Part shown: positions 1 through 6,593 of the stretch, in pieces
How the letters are laid out: every line of letters begins with the position of its first letter
How positions within the stretch are numbered: the stretch's first letter is position 1
Source: JADHUC01 sp964617665
GTDB taxonomy: Bacteria > Planctomycetota > Planctomycetia > Pirellulales > Pirellulaceae
NCBI GenBank assembly: GCA_964617665.1
Contig: CAZUAH010000066.1
Span: 1-40,572, forward strand
Direction of reading: 5' to 3'
DNA: 40,572 bases
The notes under the pieces: model-generated
The model's database searches: none
What the model was told of the DNA's origin: nothing
Seen by the model: only the letters and a program-made list of their open reading frames with translations
Position numbers and translations under genes: made by a program

Positions 1-1572
1 CAGGCGAAACAGTTGCCGCATCTATACAAGGATTTGGCCCCTCACTACATGAACCCGTTCATCGAGGGAATCCTCAGTTCGTACCCGGACAATATCCTCG
101 ACCGCACCAAGTTCGGCGGGCCGGGTGGCGACCATACGACGCGATGGGCGCAGCAGTTGGCCGATGCCGCTGAGGGGATGAGCCCCGAGCAGGTTGCGGA
201 CAAGCTCGAAATCGGCCTATGGCTGAATGTCGCCGCGCGAGCCCACGCGATCCAGGTTTTCAAGAAGCATGCGGATGCGACAGCGGCATTGCTCGACGCG
301 GACTTGAAATCCGGCGGGAAGCAGGCAGTGAATCGAGCCTGTGATACCATCTTGGCACTGCAATTGCGATCCTTCGTCGATCGGCTCTTGACAATCTATA
401 TGGACGATGCCGATGCGCCGGAGGGAGTCTTCCGGACACTTCTGTTCTTGAGAAACATCTCGATCGTGCAACCACTGCTCGAACGAGTGAAAAAGGACCC
501 GAAGTTCATCGTACGGTGTGCCGGCTTGTTCCAAGGGCCGTTGTGGCGCAAGCCAGCCGAGCCAACGTTGTTGAAGCTTCTGGAATCGTCGGATACGGAA
601 GTCCGCTACCATGCCGTCTATGCGTTGTATGAATGTCGCGACCCGGAACTGGCCCCACACGCTGTGAAACTATCAAGTGAGAAGGAAACACGCTTTCGAA
701 GTGCTGCGGCCCAATTAGCCTCACACTTGCCCGCGGATTCCTTTGCTGCCATACGCGACAAGCTGCTTCACCTGCTGAATGATGAAGACAAAACCGTGCG
801 ATTCGGGGCGTTGCGCTGCTTCGCCGAACACAAAGATCTGGCCGCCGGGCCAATCATTCTGAAACTGCTCAGGCAAGACAAGCTCGACGAAGGCCACAAA
901 GTCACGGTGATGCAGGCCTTGGGCAAACTGGCTGGCAGTACTTTCAACTATCGTCTTCACAACTGGGGGCCTGGTACGTCCGCCAACAAGCAGGCAATCG
1001 AGAAATTCGAGGCGTGGTTGCGGGCCCGGGAAACGGACGCTTCTATCACAGGGCGGGTGACCGGCACTGATGGCAAGCCGGCGGTTGGATATCGCGTCAC
1101 CGCGTTGCCGGAACGGTGGAGCAGTATGAGCGGCGTAATGCCGACCACGAAGACCGATGAACATGGAGCGTTCCGCTTCTCCAACCTGCCCGACGGTCCG
1201 TGCGACGTAAGCGCGACCTCCGATCCCAAGACGAATCAGCCCAACATGAGAATCGAAGACGTGCTGATCGAGAAGGGCAAACCGGTTGCTGTGGAATTGT
1301 CGCTCGAGCGGAAGTGCCATTTCGGCGGCCGCGCAACCAACGCAAGTGACGAGCCACAGCCGAACCGCAACGTACTGGCAATCTGGGAGGACCCGGAAGG
1401 CAAGGCCAAGTACAGCAGCAACACCAAGACGAACTCGGACGGTCGCTACCACTTCGATTCGCCATTTCCCACCGCGAGACTCATCCTTCTCAACGACCAG
1501 AATTCGCACCGCATTCCCAGGCACCACGACGTCGAACACGGTCAGGATGATGTCGATTTCCGGTTGCCGTAG
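1..1572 (+). CDS. HEAT-repeat / carboxypeptidase-regulatory-like protein (5' end cut off)
   Basis: The frame is open from the first base (Gln-Ala-Lys-Gln-Leu-Pro) and ends at TAG 1570-1572, so 523 residues are visible and the true start lies outside the window. Visible residues about 40-310 are alpha-helical HEAT-like repeats; examples are SSDTEVRYHAVYALYE and LNDEDKTVRFGALRCFAEH, with the Asp/Glu-Val-Arg pattern typical of HEAT helices. Residues about 350-427 (GRVTGTDGKPAVGYRVTA, then TDEHGAFRFSNLPDGP) form a carboxypeptidase-regulatory-like beta-sandwich. A second, more diverged copy runs to the end (TNSDGRYHFDSP). HEAT repeats usually bind proteins and the sandwich domains are common in exported planctomycete proteins; no catalytic motif is visible. 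A TTG at 13 could act as a start, but the open frame upstream makes truncation by the window edge more likely. Specific function unknown. Confidence 0.8.
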   Translation, partial: QAKQLPHLYKDLAPHYMNPFIEGILSSYPDNILDRTKFGGPGGDHTTRWAQQLADAAEGMSPEQVADKLEIGLWLNVAARAHAIQVFKKHADATAALLDADLKSGGKQAVNRACDTILALQLRSFVDRLLTIYMDDADAPEGVFRTLLFLRNISIVQPLLERVKKDPKFIVRCAGLFQGPLWRKPAEPTLLKLLESSDTEVRYHAVYALYECRDPELAPHAVKLSSEKETRFRSAAAQLASHLPADSFAAIRDKLLHLLNDEDKTVRFGALRCFAEHKDLAAGPIILKLLRQDKLDEGHKVTVMQALGKLAGSTFNYRLHNWGPGTSANKQAIEKFEAWLRARETDASITGRVTGTDGKPAVGYRVTALPERWSSMSGVMPTTKTDEHGAFRFSNLPDGPCDVSATSDPKTNQPNMRIEDVLIEKGKPVAVELSLERKCHFGGRATNASDEPQPNRNVLAIWEDPEGKAKYSSNTKTNSDGRYHFDSPFPTARLILLNDQNSHRIPRHHDVEHGQDDVDFRLP

Positions 1573-1643
1573 AATCGAAGATCGACCGACGTCTCGCCAT
1601 CAATTCTCGACGGTCTGGGAATCATACCGTCAAAACGTCCGCG

Positions 1644-1690
1644 AAATGCTACAATGTAGTCGCCAGACGTCATCAGGTGCGTTGGCGACT
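1644..1690 (+). promoter_or_regulatory. Putative extended -10 promoter with a hairpin at the transcript start
   Basis: TGCTACAAT (1647-1655) is a good extended -10 element; no clear -35 precedes it. It predicts a transcript start near 1662. An inverted repeat, AGTCGCCA (1658-1665) and TGGCGACT (1683-1690), with a 17-nt loop, overlaps the predicted start and could be an operator or a 5' leader hairpin. It lies 34 nt upstream of the esterase-like gene's start codon. Confidence 0.45.
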
Positions 1691-1724
1691 CATAGGGAAA
1701 TTGTTGTTCGAAGGAGGCTTTCGC

Positions 1725-3104
1725 ATGAATCGTCCATTGCCCGCGCTGCAGTTCCGGTTTGTGGCTTCGATCGGCGTTCTCGTTGTATGGGCGGGGGTTG
1801 GCGTGGCAACGCGGTCTGCCGCTGGTCAAGACCAAGCGTCGGTTCCGCGCGGAGAGAAGGATGCCGAGCTGCACCTAAGAAATGGCAGCATGGAGCAAGG
1901 TGACGCCGCGCCGTTGGGTTGGCGGAAGGGCGCTGCGGTGCCTGGTGTCGTGTACGCTTGGGACAAGGCTGTAGGCCACGACAGCCAGTCCAGCCTTCGC
2001 CTGCGCAAGACGGCGCAGAGGTACTTTCCGATTGCTCAATGGCATCAATTCGTGCCGAACCCAGGGACCTCGTCCAAGCTGAAAGTTAGCGCGTGGGTGA
2101 AAGCGGAGAAAGCAGCCAAGGGAATCGTCGACGCCGTGTTCTTCGGCCAAGACGGCTCGACGAGCCACCAATGGATTGCTTACATCGGTGCCAAAAATGC
2201 GAACGACCCGCCGGTCAGCCACGACTGGAAGGAGTACTCGGGCGTCGCCGAGATTCCGCCCGGTACCACGCGGCTGGGAATTGCCCTGCAGATCTATGGC
2301 CCGGGGACGATCTGGTTCGATGACGTTCGAGCCGAATTCGTGCCGGACGAGACCCCGAAGACGGATGCAGTGCGAGCGACGCGCAAACCTGCAAGCGACA
2401 TTGCGGATGTTCCAGCACAGGACTTGACGGTCGAAGGCAACGACAAGATGCGGTATTTCCTGATTGGGCCGCAGAAGGACGCCAAGACGCCCAAGAACGG
2501 TTTCAAGGTCGTGATTGTCATGCCCGGCGGTGACGGCAGCGATCAGTTTCACCTCTTCGTGCGCCGGCTTTGCAAGCATGCCATGACTGACGACTTCCTG
2601 GTTGCCCAGCCCGTGGCCGTCAAGTGGCGACCGGAGCAGACGACGGTCTGGCCGACACTGGTCAATCCGGTGGACGGGCAGGAGTTTGCGACCGAGGAAT
2701 TCGTCGAGGCGGTCATTCGCGACGTGGCGAAGCGACATTCTCTCGATGAACGGTACGTCTTCACGCTTTCCTGGTCGTCCGGTGGCCCAGCCGCCTATGC
2801 GTTGGCCCTGAAGAAAGAAACACCAATCAAGGGCTCGTACATCGCCATGTCGGTGTATCGGCCTCAATGGCACCCACCCGTTGCGAATGCCACAGGCCGC
2901 CTGTTCCTGCTGGATCATTCACCCGAGGATCGGGTCTGTAAATACCATTATGCCGAGCAAGCGAAAGGCGAGCTGTCAGAAGCGGGCGCAGACGTTCGCC
3001 TGATCACGTACGAGGGCGGCCACGGTTGGCACGGTCCCGTTTATGCTCGCGTGCGGGGCGGCCTTTCCTGGTTGGTTCGCCAAGTCGAAGAGCGTGATCA
3101 ATGA
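1725..3104 (+). CDS. Exported esterase-like alpha/beta hydrolase with N-terminal carbohydrate-binding-like domain
   Basis: The ATG at 1725 is chosen because AAGGAGG (1711-1717) sits 7 nt upstream and a signal peptide starts directly there (MNRPLPALQFRFVASIG, ending near AAGQ). The mature protein (459 aa in total) has a jelly-roll-like module at about residues 45-205 (NGSMEQGDAAPLGW; a typical IWFDDVRAEF end), as in CBM_4_9-type domains. An alpha/beta hydrolase fold follows. It has a VIVMPGGDG oxyanion-type strand near 266, a nucleophile elbow S349-W-S-S-G-G with S351 the likely nucleophile, D402 in SPED and H433 in GGHGW. The elbow has Ser where GxSxG has its first Gly. This resembles PHB-depolymerase/feruloyl-esterase-like enzymes, so an ester substrate on a polysaccharide is plausible but not proven. 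It has its own promoter region and stands apart from the sigma operon downstream. Confidence 0.75.
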   Translation: MNRPLPALQFRFVASIGVLVVWAGVGVATRSAAGQDQASVPRGEKDAELHLRNGSMEQGDAAPLGWRKGAAVPGVVYAWDKAVGHDSQSSLRLRKTAQRYFPIAQWHQFVPNPGTSSKLKVSAWVKAEKAAKGIVDAVFFGQDGSTSHQWIAYIGAKNANDPPVSHDWKEYSGVAEIPPGTTRLGIALQIYGPGTIWFDDVRAEFVPDETPKTDAVRATRKPASDIADVPAQDLTVEGNDKMRYFLIGPQKDAKTPKNGFKVVIVMPGGDGSDQFHLFVRRLCKHAMTDDFLVAQPVAVKWRPEQTTVWPTLVNPVDGQEFATEEFVEAVIRDVAKRHSLDERYVFTLSWSSGGPAAYALALKKETPIKGSYIAMSVYRPQWHPPVANATGRLFLLDHSPEDRVCKYHYAEQAKGELSEAGADVRLITYEGGHGWHGPVYARVRGGLSWLVRQVEERDQ

Positions 3105-3173
3105 TCCGGGATCTCCTCCGTGGTTCCCCACACGACAAATACGCTGGAACAACAGAAGAATCTCGATTTTCTA

Positions 3174-3205
3174 TTGAACCGAGGCGTCGCGGCGGGAACT
3201 AATAT
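3174..3205 (+). promoter_or_regulatory. Weak promoter candidate for the sigma-factor operon
   Basis: TTGAAC (3174-3179) and TAATAT (3200-3205) lie 20 nt apart, longer than the ideal 17, about 65 nt upstream of the ECF sigma start. GGAAC at 3195-3199 also resembles an ECF-type -35 element, so autoregulation is possible. Nothing decides between the two readings. Confidence 0.25.
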
Positions 3206-3271
3206 GTCAGTCTGAATGGATGTAACACTGCGTGGTGGGGCAGTCCGGCTTCCCTGGAAATCAGGTCGCTC

Positions 3272-3829
3272 GTGGAGACGGTGGTTTTCGAATCGATTGT
3301 CGAGCAGAATTACTCCCGCGTCTTGAGGACGGCGTTGGTGCTGACAGGGAACGCTTGGGAGGCGGAGGATCTCGCGCAGGAGACGTTTCTACAGGCGTTT
3401 CGTGCACGAAAACGGTTTGCCGAGCGAAGCCAGGCCAGCACTTGGCTGCACGCCATTCTGCTCAATCTGTATCGCAAAGGCCTGCGTGCGGACCGGCGTC
3501 GAAAGAGGCGGTGGCTGAGTTGGCTGCAGAAGGCGTCCAAATCAGTCTCGGAAGCACCGGACCAGGACATCGAACGGCAGGAATGGCGGGCCAGCCTATG
3601 GAGCAAGGTCGCCTCGTTGCCTGAGCCTCAACGATTGGCCATCGTCTTGCGCTATGCCGAAGAAATGACGAACGGGCAGATCGCGGAGATCCTGGATTGC
3701 CCCATTGGCACGATAAAATCACGGTTGCATCATGGGCTGGCCGCGCTGCAAGAGCAGCTTGGCGACAGAATCAGCACCGCAGAGACTCAAGCCAACCAAC
3801 AAACGGACCTTTCCAGAGTGACAGAATGA
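3272..3829 (+). CDS. ECF-type RNA polymerase sigma factor
   Basis: A 185-residue sigma-70-family protein containing only regions 2 and 4, the usual ECF size. Region 2 (about residues 10-75) contains NAWEAEDLAQETFLQAF and the STWLHAILLNLYR helix that recognises the -10. Region 4 (about 115-172) contains LPEPQRLAIVLRY, then a helix-turn-helix (NGQIAEILDCPIGTIKSRLHHG) that reads the -35. The GTG at 3272 is the first start in frame; a GTG at 3281 is also possible, and no strong ribosome site decides. Its stop overlaps the next gene in ATGA (3826-3829), so the two are translationally coupled. The partner is a membrane protein with anti-sigma layout, so the factor is inferred to be held at the membrane until an envelope signal releases it. 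Confidence 0.93.
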   Translation: METVVFESIVEQNYSRVLRTALVLTGNAWEAEDLAQETFLQAFRARKRFAERSQASTWLHAILLNLYRKGLRADRRRKRRWLSWLQKASKSVSEAPDQDIERQEWRASLWSKVASLPEPQRLAIVLRYAEEMTNGQIAEILDCPIGTIKSRLHHGLAALQEQLGDRISTAETQANQQTDLSRVTE

Positions 3830-4401
3830 GAGACCACGAATTGCGGGAACTTGAAAGTGAGCTTCGTCGCACCGCGGACGACTTGCACAGGCTCTGTGAC
3901 ACGCCGGCGCCCGTGCACGCACTCGTGGCGGAGCACCGTAGGCGTCAAAGGCGGCGGTTGCTCAGAGTAACCGCCGGTATTGTCTGCCCGTTGCTGGTCG
4001 TCGTGATCGCGGCCTTGACCGGAGTTCCGCCATTCTCAGATGGGACGGCAGAAACCGACACGCGGGTGGATAAGATCGCGGGCTCCTCGGGCAGTCCAAG
4101 CCAACGTGATACCATTTCGCAGCCAAGCGAACCGACAACGACTCTCGTACAGAATGAGCCCATTGACGCTCCCCCTGTTCCCTCGGCCGATTCGCCAGCC
4201 GCCAACGCGGCCGCACCGATTCTGATTCCCATCGTCCTCGCGCCGGCCCAAGATGGTGGCAAGAGCGTCATTACCACCGCCATCTACGTTCCGGAACATA
4301 CCGAATCGTTGAACTTGCAGGATCTAAGCCCGGCCGAGCAATCTGCCGTGCGACGAGTATTGGGCCTTGTTGAACATGCCGAGGTCCAACTTTCCTTGTG
4401 A
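3826..4401 (+). CDS. Putative membrane-bound anti-sigma factor
   Basis: 191 residues, starting at the ATG inside the ATGA overlap with the sigma gene; this is strong evidence for the start and for coupled expression. Residues 1-45 are a charged cytoplasmic segment (RELESELRRTADDLHRL, then a very basic HRRRQRRRLLR). One membrane helix follows at about 46-65 (VTAGIVCPLLVVVIAALTG). The remainder is a Ser/Thr/Pro-rich extracytoplasmic linker and a short folded end. This is the topology of one-pass anti-sigma factors. I see no HxxxCxxC zinc-anti-sigma motif, so the assignment rests on size, topology and gene order. Its last codons are followed 26 nt later by the PDZ-protein gene, so all three genes probably share a transcript. 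It could instead be an unrelated membrane partner. Confidence 0.65.
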   Translation: MRDHELRELESELRRTADDLHRLCDTPAPVHALVAEHRRRQRRRLLRVTAGIVCPLLVVVIAALTGVPPFSDGTAETDTRVDKIAGSSGSPSQRDTISQPSEPTTTLVQNEPIDAPPVPSADSPAANAAAPILIPIVLAPAQDGGKSVITTAIYVPEHTESLNLQDLSPAEQSAVRRVLGLVEHAEVQLSL

Positions 4402-4427
4402 CTATCGCTATAACGGAGATCGATTTC

Positions 4428-5978
4428 ATGAATGCGACACAGTTCCTCATGTCACGCACGCGCCAACGGCTCGTGAACCGTTTGCTACCCTTCGCAGTGA
4501 TGATCCTTGTTCTGACAGTCTGCTCGGCAGCGCGGTCCGACATGCGCAAGGCGGCCCGCCAGGCCGTCGCGGCGACGGTTGCGGTCGAGTGGGAAGCGCC
4601 GGCCGCTCCCGAAAGGGAGGATTCTTCTGGAAACGCCGACTCGGACAATTCGCCCCGGCCGAGTTCGACTACGCCGACGTCGCCCGCACCACAACCCTAT
4701 CGGCCGACGCGGCCGAAGCATGTCCCGTCTGGTACGACAAGCCCCGCCCCCGCGTCGATTGGGCGCGCTAGTGCTACGGTTGTCTCACCGGACGGCCTCG
4801 TTGTGACTTGGTTGGACGCAGCTCATGGCGAACAGCTTAAGATCACGCTCAACGACGGACCGACTCTCCCGGCAAAGCTGCTGGTTCACGATCATCGCTC
4901 CGGAATGCAATTGCTCAAGATCGACGCCACCGGGCTGCCACACTTGGATGTCGCCGAAGATGATGCCGAACTCGGCCAGCCGGTACTGGCGGCTGCCTGC
5001 ACGGGTTTGCGTAGCCGAGAGGTCGCGCAGGGGATTGTTGCTGCCACCGATTGCTCGCTTGTGGACGTACCTTGTGGCACGGTACAGACCGATGCTCTGG
5101 TTGGCGCCATGAGCGCCGGAGGACCGTTGGTCGACGCCGAAGGGCGACTAGTCGGCATCGTTGCGGCGAAGGAGGGGCAAAACGCCCAACAACGTGGGCC
5201 CGCGTTTGCCATCCCTGCACGCTGGGTGAGCGCTCTGTTGGATGCAGGCAACGGGGAAGAGGCTCGCGTCATCCAACGAGGGCTGCTCGGCATCGTGCTC
5301 GACGCATCGTCGGGTGAAAAAAGCGTTCCCGTCGTAAGGAAAATCATGGAGGATCAACCGGCCGGCAAGGTTGGGATTCGGGTCGGAGATGAGATTTTAG
5401 CGGTTGGCGGAAGTCCCGTGTCGGCGCCGGAGGATGTCGTTCGCGAAATCGGCAGTTGCCAAGCCGGCGATACGATAGAAATCACCGTGCGGCGAGATGG
5501 TCAGCAGCAGGAGTTCGAGGTGACATTGTCGGCACGAGAAGCACCGGCTCGTACCGCGCGGACCGGGCCGTCCCCTCGAATCGACTATGTCCATCCTGAT
5601 GGGCTGCTGCTCGTTGACGAAGACGGCGTCCTACGCGTCATCGACCCGAAATCGGAGCGAGTAAGAGTATACGACAACACCACGGAGAATGCGGAGACAC
5701 GCAAAGCGTGGGAGGAGGCCGTCAAAGGTTGGCGGAAGGACGAAGGAAACGGGCAAGACGCGGCCAAGTTCTACCAAGAGGCACTCAAGGCATACCAAGA
5801 GACGCTCCGGGCCCGACAACCGACAACTCCGACCATCCGCGTCGAACGATCCAATGTGGAGAAGAGCCTGGACGAACTGAACGGCGAAATCCGATCGCTC
5901 AAAGAGCAAATCAAGGACCTCAATGAAGCGGTGAAGAAACTCAACCATCGGCTGGGCGAAAACGATGGCGCGGAGTAG
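4428..5978 (+). CDS. Exported trypsin-fold/PDZ protein with apparently inactivated catalytic triad
   Basis: 516 residues. The ATG at 4428 has GGAG at 4415-4418; a GTG at 4398 that overlaps the previous stop is the alternative. A signal segment (LLPFAVMILVLTVCSAARS) and a Ser/Pro-rich linker lead to an HtrA-like trypsin fold at about 105-280. Compared from memory with DegP, catalytic His of VVTNNHVV becomes Asp130 (VVTWLDAA), Asp of RSDIAL becomes Gly159 (HRSGMQLL), and Ser of GNSGG becomes Ala230 (AMSAGGPLV). All three catalytic residues therefore seem lost, although Ser229 and His133 lie one and three residues away. A PDZ domain follows at about 285-372 (AGKVGIRVGDEILAVGG). The C-terminus (about 470-512) is a coiled coil (LNGEIRSLKEQIKDLNEAVKK). 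Likely a periplasmic peptide-binding sensor or scaffold rather than a protease; its position after sigma and anti-sigma suggests signal input. Confidence 0.8.
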   Translation: MNATQFLMSRTRQRLVNRLLPFAVMILVLTVCSAARSDMRKAARQAVAATVAVEWEAPAAPEREDSSGNADSDNSPRPSSTTPTSPAPQPYRPTRPKHVPSGTTSPAPASIGRASATVVSPDGLVVTWLDAAHGEQLKITLNDGPTLPAKLLVHDHRSGMQLLKIDATGLPHLDVAEDDAELGQPVLAAACTGLRSREVAQGIVAATDCSLVDVPCGTVQTDALVGAMSAGGPLVDAEGRLVGIVAAKEGQNAQQRGPAFAIPARWVSALLDAGNGEEARVIQRGLLGIVLDASSGEKSVPVVRKIMEDQPAGKVGIRVGDEILAVGGSPVSAPEDVVREIGSCQAGDTIEITVRRDGQQQEFEVTLSAREAPARTARTGPSPRIDYVHPDGLLLVDEDGVLRVIDPKSERVRVYDNTTENAETRKAWEEAVKGWRKDEGNGQDAAKFYQEALKAYQETLRARQPTTPTIRVERSNVEKSLDELNGEIRSLKEQIKDLNEAVKKLNHRLGENDGAE

Positions 5979-6023
5979 CCGAATCCGGGCAGGACAGATT
6001 CGACGTACGACTTTCGATCCGTC

Positions 6024-6563
6024 CTATTGGCCTCCCGACGCGTCGGACGATTCGGCTGATGAACCGAGAACCTCCCTCAATGCCGTCACGATCGCTTGGT
6101 CTCGCAGGTTCTTCGCTACGACCTTTCCATCGGGTCCGACGAGGAAAACGCTCGGTATGCCCGAGACGTAGTAGTCCGACCGGACCTTTGACGAACGGCC
6201 GATGAACCCTTGATGCCATTCGAGTTGGTTTTCTTCGATGCACTTCTTGGCTGTCTCGACATCGTTGTCGGCACTCAGGGAGACCATTGCAAACTTGGGG
6301 CTGTCCTTGAACTTGTCGTAGACCGATTTCATGTGGGGCAACTCCGTAATACACGGCCCGCACCACGTGGCCCAGAAGTCCAGTAGCACGTACTTGCCAC
6401 GGAAGTTGGACAGTTTCAACGGCTGGCCGTCGACCGTTTCGATCTCGAAATCGGGTGCGACGTCACCTACCTTCAGCCGCTTGACGACATCCAGCACCAA
6501 CGGGCCCAATGCCACTGCCTCGTCGCTGCGCCCGCCTGCCATTTCTTCAACGGTGACGTTCAT
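6024..6563 (-). CDS. TlpA/ResA-like thioredoxin, in frame after a UGA
   Basis: 179 residues with a redoxin domain at about 32-165: KVGDVAPDFEIETVDG, LSNFRGKYVLLDFWAT, the active site W67-C68-G-P-C71, and cis-Pro in GIPSVFLVGPDG. It is a thiol-disulfide oxidoreductase of the TlpA/ResA type, normally periplasmic. Three oddities point to it being the C-terminal part of the preceding gene. The ATG at 6563 has no Shine-Dalgarno site. There is no signal peptide. The frame upstream continues open for ten codons to the UGA that ends the carboxypeptidase-regulatory protein. If made separately it would stay in the cytoplasm, which is odd for this family. It converges with the PDZ gene across 45 bp. Confidence 0.85.
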   Translation of the reverse strand: MNVTVEEMAGGRSDEAVALGPLVLDVVKRLKVGDVAPDFEIETVDGQPLKLSNFRGKYVLLDFWATWCGPCITELPHMKSVYDKFKDSPKFAMVSLSADNDVETAKKCIEENQLEWHQGFIGRSSKVRSDYYVSGIPSVFLVGPDGKVVAKNLRDQAIVTALREVLGSSAESSDASGGQ

Positions 6564-6582
6564 GCTGATCGACGCGATCAGC
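6564..6582 (-). promoter_or_regulatory. Perfect hairpin just 3' of an in-frame UGA (recoding-signal candidate)
   Basis: On the minus strand, the UGA at 6596-6594 is followed by 11 nt and then GCUGAUC, a GCGUC loop, and GAUCAGC: seven uninterrupted pairs. The UGA-to-stem distance matches, from memory, that of the E. coli fdhF SECIS element, and the loop contains G and U. It lacks the bulged U of that element. Its last base is adjacent to the ATG of the thioredoxin part, so it could also merely affect reinitiation. Confidence 0.35.
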
Positions 6583-6593
6583 GGTCCGGGCCC

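Noticed and set aside
217..1539. Long minus-strand open frames opposite the left-edge HEAT gene
   Set aside because: Arg/Gly/His-rich translations without family motifs or ribosome sites; the plus-strand frame has clear domain repeats, so these are shadows of high-GC codon use.
1875..2918. 347-residue minus-strand frame opposite the esterase-like gene
   Set aside because: No motif or start signal, while the plus strand has a signal peptide, ribosome site and catalytic triad.
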